This document shows positions 42,633 to 50,196 of a stretch of DNA of 51,824 nucleotides, one piece after another; the first letter of the stretch is position 1; each line of letters begins with the position of its first letter. Origin of the DNA: an uncultured Alphaproteobacteria bacterium (GTDB lineage: Bacteria > Pseudomonadota > Alphaproteobacteria > UBA11222); contig CALAQW010000074.1 in assembly GCA_937888955.1 (NCBI GenBank), positions 1-51,824 of the forward strand. The letters are read 5' to 3'. Position numbers and translations under genes: made by a program. Under the pieces are notes generated by a model that searched no databases, was not told where the DNA came from, and saw only the letters and a program-made list of their open reading frames with translations.

Positions 42633-43502
42633 ATGAGCGGGCAGGAAATCGGTACACAGATCCTGTTTCCGCTGGTGCTGGGTACGGTGATGTTCGGGCT
42701 GGGGCTCGCGCTACAGTGGCGCGATTTCTGGCAGGTGGTGCGGTTTCCCAAAGCCGCGGCAATCGGGCTGGCGGGGCAGATCATATTGCTGCCGCTTGGT
42801 GCTTTTGTGCTGCTCAGCCTCTATCCGTTTCCCGCGCTTGTTGCGGGCGGGCTCATTATCCTGTCTGCCTGTCCGGGCGGCGCGGTGTCCAATGCCATTG
42901 TGTTTGTCGCGCGCGGCGATGTCGCCCTGTCGGTCAGCCTGACCGCGCTGAGCAGCGTCGTCACGATCTTTACGATCCCGCTGATCGTCGGAGTAGGGAT
43001 GGCGCAATTTGCTGACGTCGATGCGCGGCTGACGATCGGCGTGGTGGATACGCTGCGTCAGCTTGGCGCGATGATCCTCGCGCCAATGGCCGCAGGCATG
43101 CTGGTGCGTTTCCTGTGGCCGGGTTTTGCGATCCGGGCGGAACGGATTTTCCGGCTGCTTGCGATTGTGCTTGTATTGCTGATGTTTGTCGCCGGCGCAT
43201 TCGTGGCCGATGGGGTCGGGCTTGCGGATGTGGAACTGGCGCTGCTTGGGGTGGCCGGGTTGATTGCGATTGTCCTGCCGCTTGGCTTTTTGCTGGCAAA
43301 GGCGGGCCGGCTCACGCAGGCGCAAAGCATGACCGTGATGGTGGAAATCGGGGTGCAGAACGCAGCGACCGGTTATGTGGTGGCCGGCACACTGCTCGGA
43401 CAGCCGGACATGATTCTGGCGATCGGTATTTACGGGCTGCTGATGTTCGCGGCGGCAGGGATTGCGATTTTGGCGGCGCGGCGGGGTTTTCAGCGGGCGT
43501 GA
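42633..43502 (+). CDS. Bile acid:sodium symporter (SBF) family transporter
   Basis: A 289-residue SBF/ASBT-fold carrier with 9-10 TMs. It has GLALQWRDFWQVVRFPKAAAIGLAGQIILLPLGAF and the conserved crossover motif LSACPGGAVSNAIVFVARGDVALSVSLTALSSVVTIFTIP, then VEIGVQNAATGYVVAG. The family transports bile acids, pantoate or other hydrophobic organic anions with Na+. Its 3' end overlaps the convergent TetR gene by 13 bp. It is a candidate importer for the alicyclic acid degraded by the next operon. Confidence 0.88.
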   Translation: MSGQEIGTQILFPLVLGTVMFGLGLALQWRDFWQVVRFPKAAAIGLAGQIILLPLGAFVLLSLYPFPALVAGGLIILSACPGGAVSNAIVFVARGDVALSVSLTALSSVVTIFTIPLIVGVGMAQFADVDARLTIGVVDTLRQLGAMILAPMAAGMLVRFLWPGFAIRAERIFRLLAIVLVLLMFVAGAFVADGVGLADVELALLGVAGLIAIVLPLGFLLAKAGRLTQAQSMTVMVEIGVQNAATGYVVAGTLLGQPDMILAIGIYGLLMFAAAGIAILAARRGFQRA

Positions 43503-44083
43503 GTGCCGATCCCGTCAAACAGGGTCTGGCTCAGCTGCTGTGCGATATCCGCCGCGCTCATCTTGCCCGGCTTGACCCATTCAAGGCTCCAGTTCATGGC
43601 GCCGAACAGGAACATGCGGAACAGGGACAGATCGACATCTGTGCGTACCTGGCCATCCTCCTGCGCGTCGGTCAGCAATTTGCGCCAATATTCACCATAG
43701 GTATGGCGCAGCTCCATCTGCCGTTCCTGAATGTCTGCGGGCGTCTGGCCGAAATTGCGGATATTGGCGGATGAATAATCCCCATATTCAAGCAACATCG
43801 ACAGATGCGCCTCAATCGCCGCATTGATGCGTTCGCGATGGCCCGCGCTTTCGGGCAAGGCCTCAACCGCCTTGCGGACAGCATCGAAGGCCAGCCTCAG
43901 GCCGATCTCAAGCACCTGTTCGAACAGCTGCTCTTTGGATTCGAAATAGTAATAGATACTGGCCGCGCGCATATCGGCGGCAAAGGCAATATCATTGACC
44001 TTGGTGCCGGCATAGCCGCGCTTGCGGAATTCCTGCGCTGCGGTGTCCAGAATACGTTGTCTTGTGCGATCCGATTTCGACAT
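43490..44083 (-). CDS. TetR/AcrR family transcriptional regulator
   Basis: A 197-residue repressor-type protein. The N-terminal HTH is TRQRILDTAAQEFRKRGYAGTKVNDIAFAADMRAASIYYYFESKEQLFEQVL. The C-terminal ligand domain (FRMFLFGAMNWSLEWVKPGKMSAADIAQQL) resembles the KstR2/acyl-CoA-sensing group. It is divergent from badI with 146 bp between start codons, where a candidate operator lies (44128-44143). It probably represses the 44230-49084 operon and responds to a pathway acyl-CoA; the ligand is inferred. Confidence 0.9.
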   Translation of the reverse strand: MSKSDRTRQRILDTAAQEFRKRGYAGTKVNDIAFAADMRAASIYYYFESKEQLFEQVLEIGLRLAFDAVRKAVEALPESAGHRERINAAIEAHLSMLLEYGDYSSANIRNFGQTPADIQERQMELRHTYGEYWRKLLTDAQEDGQVRTDVDLSLFRMFLFGAMNWSLEWVKPGKMSAADIAQQLSQTLFDGIGTHAR

Positions 44084-44127
44084 GCAGCATAGTTTTCACA
44101 GATCGGTGCTTGCAATCAAGCCAAACG

Positions 44128-44143
44128 TCTAACTACCATTAGA
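44128..44143. promoter_or_regulatory. Candidate TetR operator, badI-tetR intergenic
   Basis: Inverted repeat tctaa-ctacca-ttaga in the middle of the divergent promoter region. Spacing and position suit a TetR dimer. Unproven. Confidence 0.45.
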
Positions 44144-44229
44144 AAAAAATTGCACCGCGCGTCATTTCAAGGCATGTAAAACAGGCGCGATTAAAACAAA
44201 ACGATTAAATTCACGCAGGGAGAGAAGCG

Positions 44230-45012
44230 ATGGCTTACGAAGATATTCTATATGAGGAACGCGACGGCGTTGCCTGGATCACGATCAACAGGCCCGAAGT
44301 GCATAATGCGTTCCGCGGAACGACCTGCGAGGAGCTGATCGCGGCCTTCAACAAGGCGGGCTATGATCCCAATATCGGGGTGATCGTCTTTGGTGGTGCG
44401 GGTGAGAAGGCATTCTGCACCGGCGGCGACCAGTCCGCCCATGACGGAAATTATGACGGGCGCGGATTAATCGGTCTGCCTGTCGAGGAACTGCATGCGC
44501 TGATCCGCGATGTACCCAAGCCGGTGATCGCGCGGGTGCAGGGCTATTCGATTGGTGGCGGTAATGTGTTCGCGACCCTGTGTGACATGACGATTTGTTC
44601 CGAAAGCGCGATTTTCGGGCAGGTCGGTCCGAAGATGGGGTCCGTCGATCCGGGTTATGGCACGGCCTATCTCGCCCGCGTGGTGGGAGAAAAGAAGGCG
44701 CGCGAGATCTGGTATATGTGCCGCCGCTATTCAGGCCGCGAGGCGGTCGAGATGGGGCTTGCCAATGTTTGCGTGCCTGATGACCAGCTTGATGCGGAAA
44801 TCGAGAAATGGTGCGCCGAGATCATGGAGAAAAGCCCCACCGCGCTGATGATCGCAAAACGCAGCTTCAATGCGGATAGCGAGCAAATTCGCGGCATTGG
44901 CAATCAGGGCTTTGTCTCGTTGAAAATGTATTATGACTCCGAGGAATCAAAGGAAGGTGTCAGCGCGCTGATGGAGAAGCGGAAACCCGATTTCCGCAAA
45001 TTCGCGAAATAA
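44230..45012 (+). CDS. badI: 2-ketocyclohexanecarboxyl-CoA hydrolase (BadI)
   Basis: A 260-residue crotonase-fold enzyme that opens a 2-oxocyclohexane ring to give pimeloyl-CoA. Length and sequence match what I know of Rhodopseudomonas BadI almost block by block: ITINRPEVHNAFRGTTCEELI, CTGGDQSAHDGNYDGRG, RDVPKPVIARVQGYSIGGGNV, FGQVGPKMGSVDPGYGTAYLARVVGEKKAREIWYMCRRYSG. The MenB-type catalytic S138-V-D140 is present. The RBS AGGGAGAG precedes ATG 44230. It is first in an operon with a dehydrogenase, crotonase, SDR and Rieske oxygenase. Confidence 0.85.
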   Translation: MAYEDILYEERDGVAWITINRPEVHNAFRGTTCEELIAAFNKAGYDPNIGVIVFGGAGEKAFCTGGDQSAHDGNYDGRGLIGLPVEELHALIRDVPKPVIARVQGYSIGGGNVFATLCDMTICSESAIFGQVGPKMGSVDPGYGTAYLARVVGEKKAREIWYMCRRYSGREAVEMGLANVCVPDDQLDAEIEKWCAEIMEKSPTALMIAKRSFNADSEQIRGIGNQGFVSLKMYYDSEESKEGVSALMEKRKPDFRKFAK

Positions 45013-45054
45013 CGCGCAGATACGCCACTCACACCCTGTCGGGAGCATATATAG

Positions 45055-46209
45055 ATGGACTTCTCTTTTTCGGACGAGCAGCGGGCCTTTCAGGAAACGA
45101 TCCGCAGATTCGGCGCTGAAAAGCTGGCGCCGCGCTATCAGGCGCGTGAAAAAGAGGGGGTCATCGACCGCGATCTGTGCCGGGAGATGGGTGAGCTTGG
45201 CATGATCGCTCCCGAGCTGCCGGAGAAATTCGGCGGCATGGGGCTCGACAGCGTAACCGCCGGTATCGCGATCGAGGAGGTGGCGCGCGCCGATTTCAAC
45301 GTCTCCTATGTGCAGTTGATCGGTTCGCTGATGGGGACGCTCATCGCGCAGCATGCGGCCGAGGATATTGCCCACAGGGTCATCGCCGATATCTGTGCGG
45401 GGCGCAGCATCGTGGCGCTCGGCCTGACCGAGCCGCGTGGCGGTTCGGATGCCGCGCATCTCATCCTGCGCGCACGCAAGGATGGCGGCGATTTCATCCT
45501 GAATGGGGAGAAGACCTCGATCTCGCTTGCCGATCAGGCGGATGAGATTGTCGTTTTCACGCGCACGAATGAGGCGGAAGACGGCGCGCGCGGCGTGTCC
45601 GCCTTCCTTGTGCCGCTCGATGCGGAAGGGATCAGCACCACCCGTTTCGACGATCTGGGCTCGGGCGCGGTGGGACGCGGCTCGGTCTTTTTCGATGATG
45701 TCCGGGTGCCGGCCGATGCGATGATCGGTCCCGAAAATCAGGGTTTCCGCGTCGTTATGCAGGGCTTTGACTACAGCCGCGCGCTGATCGGCCTGCAATG
45801 CATCGCCTGTGCCGAAGCCTCGATCGAGGAAGCATGGGAATATGTCAAGGAGCGCGAAGCCTTTGGCGGGCCGATCGCCCGCTTCCAGGGGGTGACCGAG
45901 CCGCTGGCGGAAGCCGAAACCCTGCTCTATGCGGCGAAGTTGCTATGCTACAAGACATTGTGGCTGCGCGATCAGGGGGAACCGCATACATCGGAAGCCG
46001 CCATGTGCAAATGGTGGGCGCCGCGCGTTGCCTTTGACGCGATCCATAATGCGCTGCTCGTGCATGGCCATTACGGCTATAGCCGGGAATTGCCGCATCA
46101 GCAGCGGCTGCGCGATGTGTTGGGGCTGCAGATCGGCGACGGAACGCAGCAGATCCAGAAAATGATCATTGCGCGCGAAAAAATCGGCCGCATTGCCGTG
46201 CCTTATTGA
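45055..46209 (+). CDS. Acyl-CoA dehydrogenase, cyclohexanecarboxyl-CoA dehydrogenase-like (AliB-type)
   Basis: A 384-residue FAD enzyme. It has ALGLTEPRGGSDAAHLILRARKDGGDFILNGEKTSISLADQADEIVVFTRT, REAFGGPIARFQGVTEPLAEAETLLYAAK, and VHGHYGYSRELPHQQRLRDVLGLQIGDGTQQIQKMIIAREKIG. Where most ACADs have YEGT with a catalytic Glu, this has GDGT (Asp362). Asp at this place is, as far as I recall, a feature of alicyclic acyl-CoA dehydrogenases. Together with badI next door, 1,2-dehydrogenation of cyclohexanecarboxyl-CoA is the likely reaction. It starts 42 nt after badI. Confidence 0.82.
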   Translation: MDFSFSDEQRAFQETIRRFGAEKLAPRYQAREKEGVIDRDLCREMGELGMIAPELPEKFGGMGLDSVTAGIAIEEVARADFNVSYVQLIGSLMGTLIAQHAAEDIAHRVIADICAGRSIVALGLTEPRGGSDAAHLILRARKDGGDFILNGEKTSISLADQADEIVVFTRTNEAEDGARGVSAFLVPLDAEGISTTRFDDLGSGAVGRGSVFFDDVRVPADAMIGPENQGFRVVMQGFDYSRALIGLQCIACAEASIEEAWEYVKEREAFGGPIARFQGVTEPLAEAETLLYAAKLLCYKTLWLRDQGEPHTSEAAMCKWWAPRVAFDAIHNALLVHGHYGYSRELPHQQRLRDVLGLQIGDGTQQIQKMIIAREKIGRIAVPY

Positions 46210-46229
46210 CGGCAGCGGGGGAGGAAAGC

Positions 46230-47006
46230 ATGAGCGAGCTTGTCGCAATTTCGACAGAAGGCCCCGTCGGGGTGATGGAACTGAACAGGCCAGACGTGTT
46301 CAACTGCCTGAGCCTTGGGGTAATGGAAAGTTTCGCCGAAGGCATGCGTGCCTTTACCGCCGATGCGGCGATCAAGGTCGTGCTGATCCGCGCGGTCGGC
46401 AAGCATTTCTGCACCGGCGCGGATCTTGACGAGGTCAAGGGCAAGCGCGGTTCGCTGTCTGATTTGCAGCATTTCATCCGTTATGGCCACGAGGTGCTGC
46501 GCGGCATGGAAACGGCCCCGCTGCCGGTGGTCGTGGCGGTGCAGGGGCTGTGTCTTGCCGGCGGGCTTGAGACGATGATGGCCGCCGATGTGGCTTTTGC
46601 GGCGGAGAGTGCGCGGTTCGGCGATCAGCATGCGCAGTTTGGCCTGATCCCCGGTTGGGGCGGTACCCAGCGATTGCCCCGGCTTGTGGGGCAGCGCCGC
46701 GCGCTTGATCTCATGTATAGTGCGCGCTGGATTTCGGCGGCCGAGGCATGTGACTGGGGGCTTGTGAATTATGTCGTGCCCGATGCCGAACTGCATGCGG
46801 CGGCGATGGCCTATTGCAAGACCCTGGCCGCGCGTAACCCTGAAGGCATTGCCGTCATGAAGCAGCTGACCGAAAAAGGGCTTGCCGGCGATCTTGATGC
46901 GGGGATTGAACTTGAGATCACAGCCGCGCCCGAAGCGTTGATGAGCGACAATGTGAGCGAAGGGCTGAACGCCTTTCAGGAAAAGCGCGAACCGGTTTTC
47001 AAATAG
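46230..47006 (+). CDS. Enoyl-CoA hydratase/isomerase family protein
   Basis: A 258-residue crotonase. It has VMELNRPDVFNCLSLGVMESF, HFCTGADLDEVKG, the oxyanion region GLCLAGGLETMMAADVAFAAESARFGDQHAQFGLIPGWGGTQRLPRLVGQRRALDLM. Glu114 corresponds to one catalytic Glu of hydratases, but the second position holds His134 (DQHAQ in place of the usual QPE). By context it is placed to hydrate cyclohex-1-enecarboxyl-CoA (a BadK role). ATG 46230 follows GGGGGAGGAAAGC, 20 nt after the dehydrogenase stop. Confidence 0.85.
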   Translation: MSELVAISTEGPVGVMELNRPDVFNCLSLGVMESFAEGMRAFTADAAIKVVLIRAVGKHFCTGADLDEVKGKRGSLSDLQHFIRYGHEVLRGMETAPLPVVVAVQGLCLAGGLETMMAADVAFAAESARFGDQHAQFGLIPGWGGTQRLPRLVGQRRALDLMYSARWISAAEACDWGLVNYVVPDAELHAAAMAYCKTLAARNPEGIAVMKQLTEKGLAGDLDAGIELEITAAPEALMSDNVSEGLNAFQEKREPVFK

Positions 47007-47093
47007 ATCGGTCAATCGCGACAGGCAATTTCGATACAAGACGGCGACAGGCCGACAGAACAAACAGAACAAACATAGCAGGGAGCAGCAAAG

Positions 47094-47888
47094 ATGGATC
47101 TGGAACTTGGCGGTAAATCGGTGATCGTCACCGGCGGCGCGTCCAATATCGGCCGTGCGATCACACTGGGCTTTGCGCGCGAGGGCGCCAATATCACGGT
47201 GGCCGAACTGGACGCCGAACAGGGGGAAAAGGTCGCTGAAGAGGCACGCAAGCTCGGTGCCGCCGATATTCAGGTGGTGAAAACCGATATCACCGACATG
47301 GCGCAGGTAAAGAACATGGTCGATGCAGCGGTCGGCAAATTTGGTGGTGTCGATGTGCTTGTCAATAATGTCGGCTGGGACGATCTGATGTTCTTTATGC
47401 AGACGACACCGGATTTCTGGGAAAAGATCATCAAGATCAATTTCATCGGTATGCTGAACTGTACCTATACGGTGCTGGAGCATATGGTGAAGAATGGCGG
47501 CGCGATCGTGTCGGTCAGTTCCGATGCCAGCCGGCAGGGCGAACCGCGCGAGGCGGTTTATGGCGCGATGAAGGCCGGCGTGAACAGTTTCATGAAGACG
47601 ATCGCCAAGGAAAATGGCCGCTACGGCATCCGCTGCAATGTGGTGTGCCCGGGCGTCACCATCCCTGACATGGATGAAGAAGTCGCCGAAGGCAGCATGT
47701 GGGCGGACAGGAACGCCATGTTTACCGAGGATCAGTTCGCAAAGATCGCGGCAACCCTGCCGCTCAAGAAGCTCGGACGGCCGCAGGATCTGGCCAACGC
47801 TATCCTGTTCCTGTCATCGAACGCTGTGGCGGGGCATGTCACCGGTCAGGTGTTGAGCGTCAGCGGTGGCTACAGCATGGTCGGGTAA
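47094..47888 (+). CDS. SDR, 2-hydroxycyclohexanecarboxyl-CoA dehydrogenase-like (BadH-like)
   Basis: A 264-residue NAD-type SDR. It has VTGGASNIGRAI at 12-23, LVNNVGWDDLMFF at 89-101, Ser142/143 in SVSSDASRQGEPREAVYGAMKAG with Tyr156 and Lys160, and the end LSVSGGYSMVG. The NNxGWD and SDA-R-GE-AVY-A blocks and the GQVLSVSGG ending recall BadH, which oxidises 2-hydroxy- to 2-oxocyclohexanecarboxyl-CoA. This is the step between the crotonase and BadI. It is separated from the crotonase by 87 nt, with GGGAGCAGC as RBS. Confidence 0.82.
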   Translation: MDLELGGKSVIVTGGASNIGRAITLGFAREGANITVAELDAEQGEKVAEEARKLGAADIQVVKTDITDMAQVKNMVDAAVGKFGGVDVLVNNVGWDDLMFFMQTTPDFWEKIIKINFIGMLNCTYTVLEHMVKNGGAIVSVSSDASRQGEPREAVYGAMKAGVNSFMKTIAKENGRYGIRCNVVCPGVTIPDMDEEVAEGSMWADRNAMFTEDQFAKIAATLPLKKLGRPQDLANAILFLSSNAVAGHVTGQVLSVSGGYSMVG

Positions 47889-47932
47889 TCCCGACCCCTC
47901 GCTGCAGGCTTAAGGAATAGAGGGAGAAAGCC

Positions 47933-49084
47933 ATGGAAAAAGCGATGCAGATCGAGCTTTCCGAACGGTTGCTTGCTTATAATGCACAAGGTACGCAGGC
48001 GCTTGCCGAGGCACCGTTTCGCAACGATGTGAGCGCTTATACCGATCGCGCGCGGCTTGCCCGGGAGCAGGAGCTGTTGTTCCGGCAGACCCCGTTATTC
48101 ATGGGGATTTCCCGGCAGATCCCAAAGCCTGGCGATTATCTGACGAACCATTTGACGGGGGTGCCGATCCTCGTCATCCGCGGCGATGACGGGGAGGCAA
48201 AAGCGTTTCTTAATGTCTGCCGTCACCGTGGCGCGAAGCTTCTGGAAGGGTGCGGCAAGGGCAAACGGCGCTTTTCCTGCCCCTATCATGGCTGGACATA
48301 TGATACCTCCGGCGCGCTTGTGAATATTCTGGAAGAGAAGAAATTCGGCAGCGTGGATAAGGCCACATTGGGGCTCACACCCTTGCCGGTAGAGGAAAAA
48401 TACGGGCTCATTTTCGTGCGGCCCACGCCCGGTGAGCCGGTGGATATCGATAAGCAACTCGGCGGGCTTGCACCCGAGATGGCGGCCTTTGGCTTTGACA
48501 GCTATGTGCATTATCGCACGACCGAGATGAGCTACAATTTCAATTGGAAGATTGTTCAGGACACTTTCCTTGAAACCTATCATCTGCCGGTACTGCACAA
48601 GACAACGGTCAGCCCGCTTGTCGATGAACGGGTTTCGACATTTGATGCCTATGACCTGAACCTGCGGATGGTCGCGGCGCGGCGCGGTTATGAAAAGCTT
48701 GCCGATCAAAAACCCGAAGAGCGGGACCTGCTGCCCTATACAGCGATCATCTATCTGATGTTTCCCAACACGACCTTCATCTGGCAGGGCGATCACGCGG
48801 AAGCCTGGTGTGCCTATCCCGATGGCGATAATCCCGATCGCACCAATATCACCTTTTCGCTTTATGCGCCGTCAGAACCGGTGGACGATAGCGAAAGACG
48901 GCATTGGGACAATAATTTCGATATTGCGCTCGCGACCGTGGAGCAGGAGGATTTCCCGCTCAGCGAAAAGCTGCATGCAGGTTTTTATTCCGGTGCGCAG
49001 AACGAGATTATCTATGGCCGGAACGAGCCATCGCTCATTCACTATCACAAGTCATTACGCAAGGCGCTTGGCATCAACCGCTGA
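47933..49084 (+). CDS. Rieske non-heme iron oxygenase, alpha subunit
   Basis: A 383-residue aromatic-ring-hydroxylating-type oxygenase. The N-terminal Rieske [2Fe-2S] ligands are C96-x-H98 (NVCRHRGAKL) and C116-x2-H119 (SCPYHGW). The catalytic mononuclear iron site has His217 and His222 in QDTFLETYHLPVLHKT, with bridging Asp210. No beta subunit, ferredoxin or reductase gene is present in the window. The RBS AGAGGGAGAAAG precedes ATG 47933, 44 nt after the BadH-like gene. It may hydroxylate or demethylate an upstream alicyclic or aromatic substrate; the actual reaction is unknown. Confidence 0.9.
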   Translation: MEKAMQIELSERLLAYNAQGTQALAEAPFRNDVSAYTDRARLAREQELLFRQTPLFMGISRQIPKPGDYLTNHLTGVPILVIRGDDGEAKAFLNVCRHRGAKLLEGCGKGKRRFSCPYHGWTYDTSGALVNILEEKKFGSVDKATLGLTPLPVEEKYGLIFVRPTPGEPVDIDKQLGGLAPEMAAFGFDSYVHYRTTEMSYNFNWKIVQDTFLETYHLPVLHKTTVSPLVDERVSTFDAYDLNLRMVAARRGYEKLADQKPEERDLLPYTAIIYLMFPNTTFIWQGDHAEAWCAYPDGDNPDRTNITFSLYAPSEPVDDSERRHWDNNFDIALATVEQEDFPLSEKLHAGFYSGAQNEIIYGRNEPSLIHYHKSLRKALGINR

Positions 49085-49137
49085 TATCGGCAGCGCCCTG
49101 TTACAGCGCCCTGTCACCTTGTGAAGGGGTGTGCTTG

Positions 49138-49878
49138 CTAGCTGGCCGGTGTGTCCGGTTGCTGCGCGGTTGCGATTTCAGGACCTGAATAAGGCGCTTT
49201 GACCGCCGCGATGATCAGATCGATGATATTGGCGACGAAGCTGTCGGGCGGGGCGGTCAGCGTGGCATGTTCCTCGACGCGCTCGCGGGTATCGCCACGA
49301 ATGAGCCGGTGCCAGTTGGCAAGCCAGTGAAACACGCTGGTGGCCATCAGCCCGACCCGCTGGATGGCTGCTTCCTGCGGCACATGCGGCATCAGCGCCA
49401 TTGCCATCTGCGCCAGCCGTCGTGCTGACGAGGTATGTTCGCGCCAGACCTCAGACGATACCCGAAACTGCGGATCGCTATAAACAAGTGCGAAAAAGCG
49501 GATGAAATCGGTACCGCTTTCACGTTTATGCATATGTTCGACAAAGGGCAGCACCGCCGCCTGGGCAAGAAGGGGAATATGTTCCTCGTTCAACGGGTCG
49601 GGCAGGGCAGCGAGCATTTCGTGCCGCCGCGCGTTGATGCCGGCAAAACGGTCGATGAAGATCGCCTCGACCAATCCCTCTTTCGAGCCGAAATGATAAA
49701 GCAGCGATGAGGTGTTGCGCTGCCCGGCGGCCTGATTGATCTGCCGGATCGTCACCGCATCCAGCCCGTAGCGGGAGAATAGCTGCTCGCCGGCATCCAT
49801 CAGCCGCTCTTTCGTATCGCCGCGGCGTATATTGCGCACAGGTGCCCTGTTCACGCCTGTCTCCACCAAATTCACCAT
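49138..49878 (-). CDS. TetR family transcriptional regulator
   Basis: A 246-residue regulator, longer than typical (about 200). The HTH is DTKERLMDAGEQLFSRYGLDAVTIRQINQAAGQRNTSSLLYHFGSKEGLVEAIF. The C-terminal domain is long and ends in a Pro/Thr-rich tail. It converges on the Rieske gene and diverges from the histidine kinase. A perfect palindrome (49880-49893) lies 2 bp before its start codon, indicating autorepression. It may regulate the alicyclic operon jointly with the 43490-44083 TetR. Confidence 0.88.
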   Translation of the reverse strand: MVNLVETGVNRAPVRNIRRGDTKERLMDAGEQLFSRYGLDAVTIRQINQAAGQRNTSSLLYHFGSKEGLVEAIFIDRFAGINARRHEMLAALPDPLNEEHIPLLAQAAVLPFVEHMHKRESGTDFIRFFALVYSDPQFRVSSEVWREHTSSARRLAQMAMALMPHVPQEAAIQRVGLMATSVFHWLANWHRLIRGDTRERVEEHATLTAPPDSFVANIIDLIIAAVKAPYSGPEIATAQQPDTPAS

Positions 49879-49879
49879 C

Positions 49880-49893
49880 GATAATTGATTATC
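49880..49893. promoter_or_regulatory. Candidate TetR operator before the 49138-49878 gene
   Basis: Perfect inverted repeat gataat-tg-attatc, ending 2 bp from the start codon, where binding would block the RBS or early transcription. Confidence 0.55.
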
Positions 49894-50196
49894 AGAAAAT
49901 TCTTCGTTCCGCCAATTTCTGAATACTGCGCCATACGTTTTGAAGTTGACGGTAATAGCGACGATTTGAATTCTGGGTCATAACATCAATTATTATTCAT
50001 TGTTTTCTATATATTTCTATAGAAATAAATAATTTTTTTAATTTATAAGTAAAAAATATCAGTAAATATAGTAGTAAATTTTTTAGTGTTTAGTTAACCA
50101 TTGTAATGACGGTGGTTGTTACATTTATTTGTCATATTTGTTTGCTAGACTGTTGATCGTCACTGTCATTCCATGTTTGCGTATCAAGGGGAAATG
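49894..50196. promoter_or_regulatory. AT-rich intergenic region upstream of the histidine kinase
   Basis: About 300 bp without a gene. Positions 49981-50100 are roughly 85% A+T, in strong contrast to the rest. It contains a perfect 16-bp palindrome tatttctatagaaata (50012-50027) and TTAACCAT (50094-50101), which resembles a CtrA half-site. Promoters for the divergent TetR and kinase genes should be here. Confidence 0.6.
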
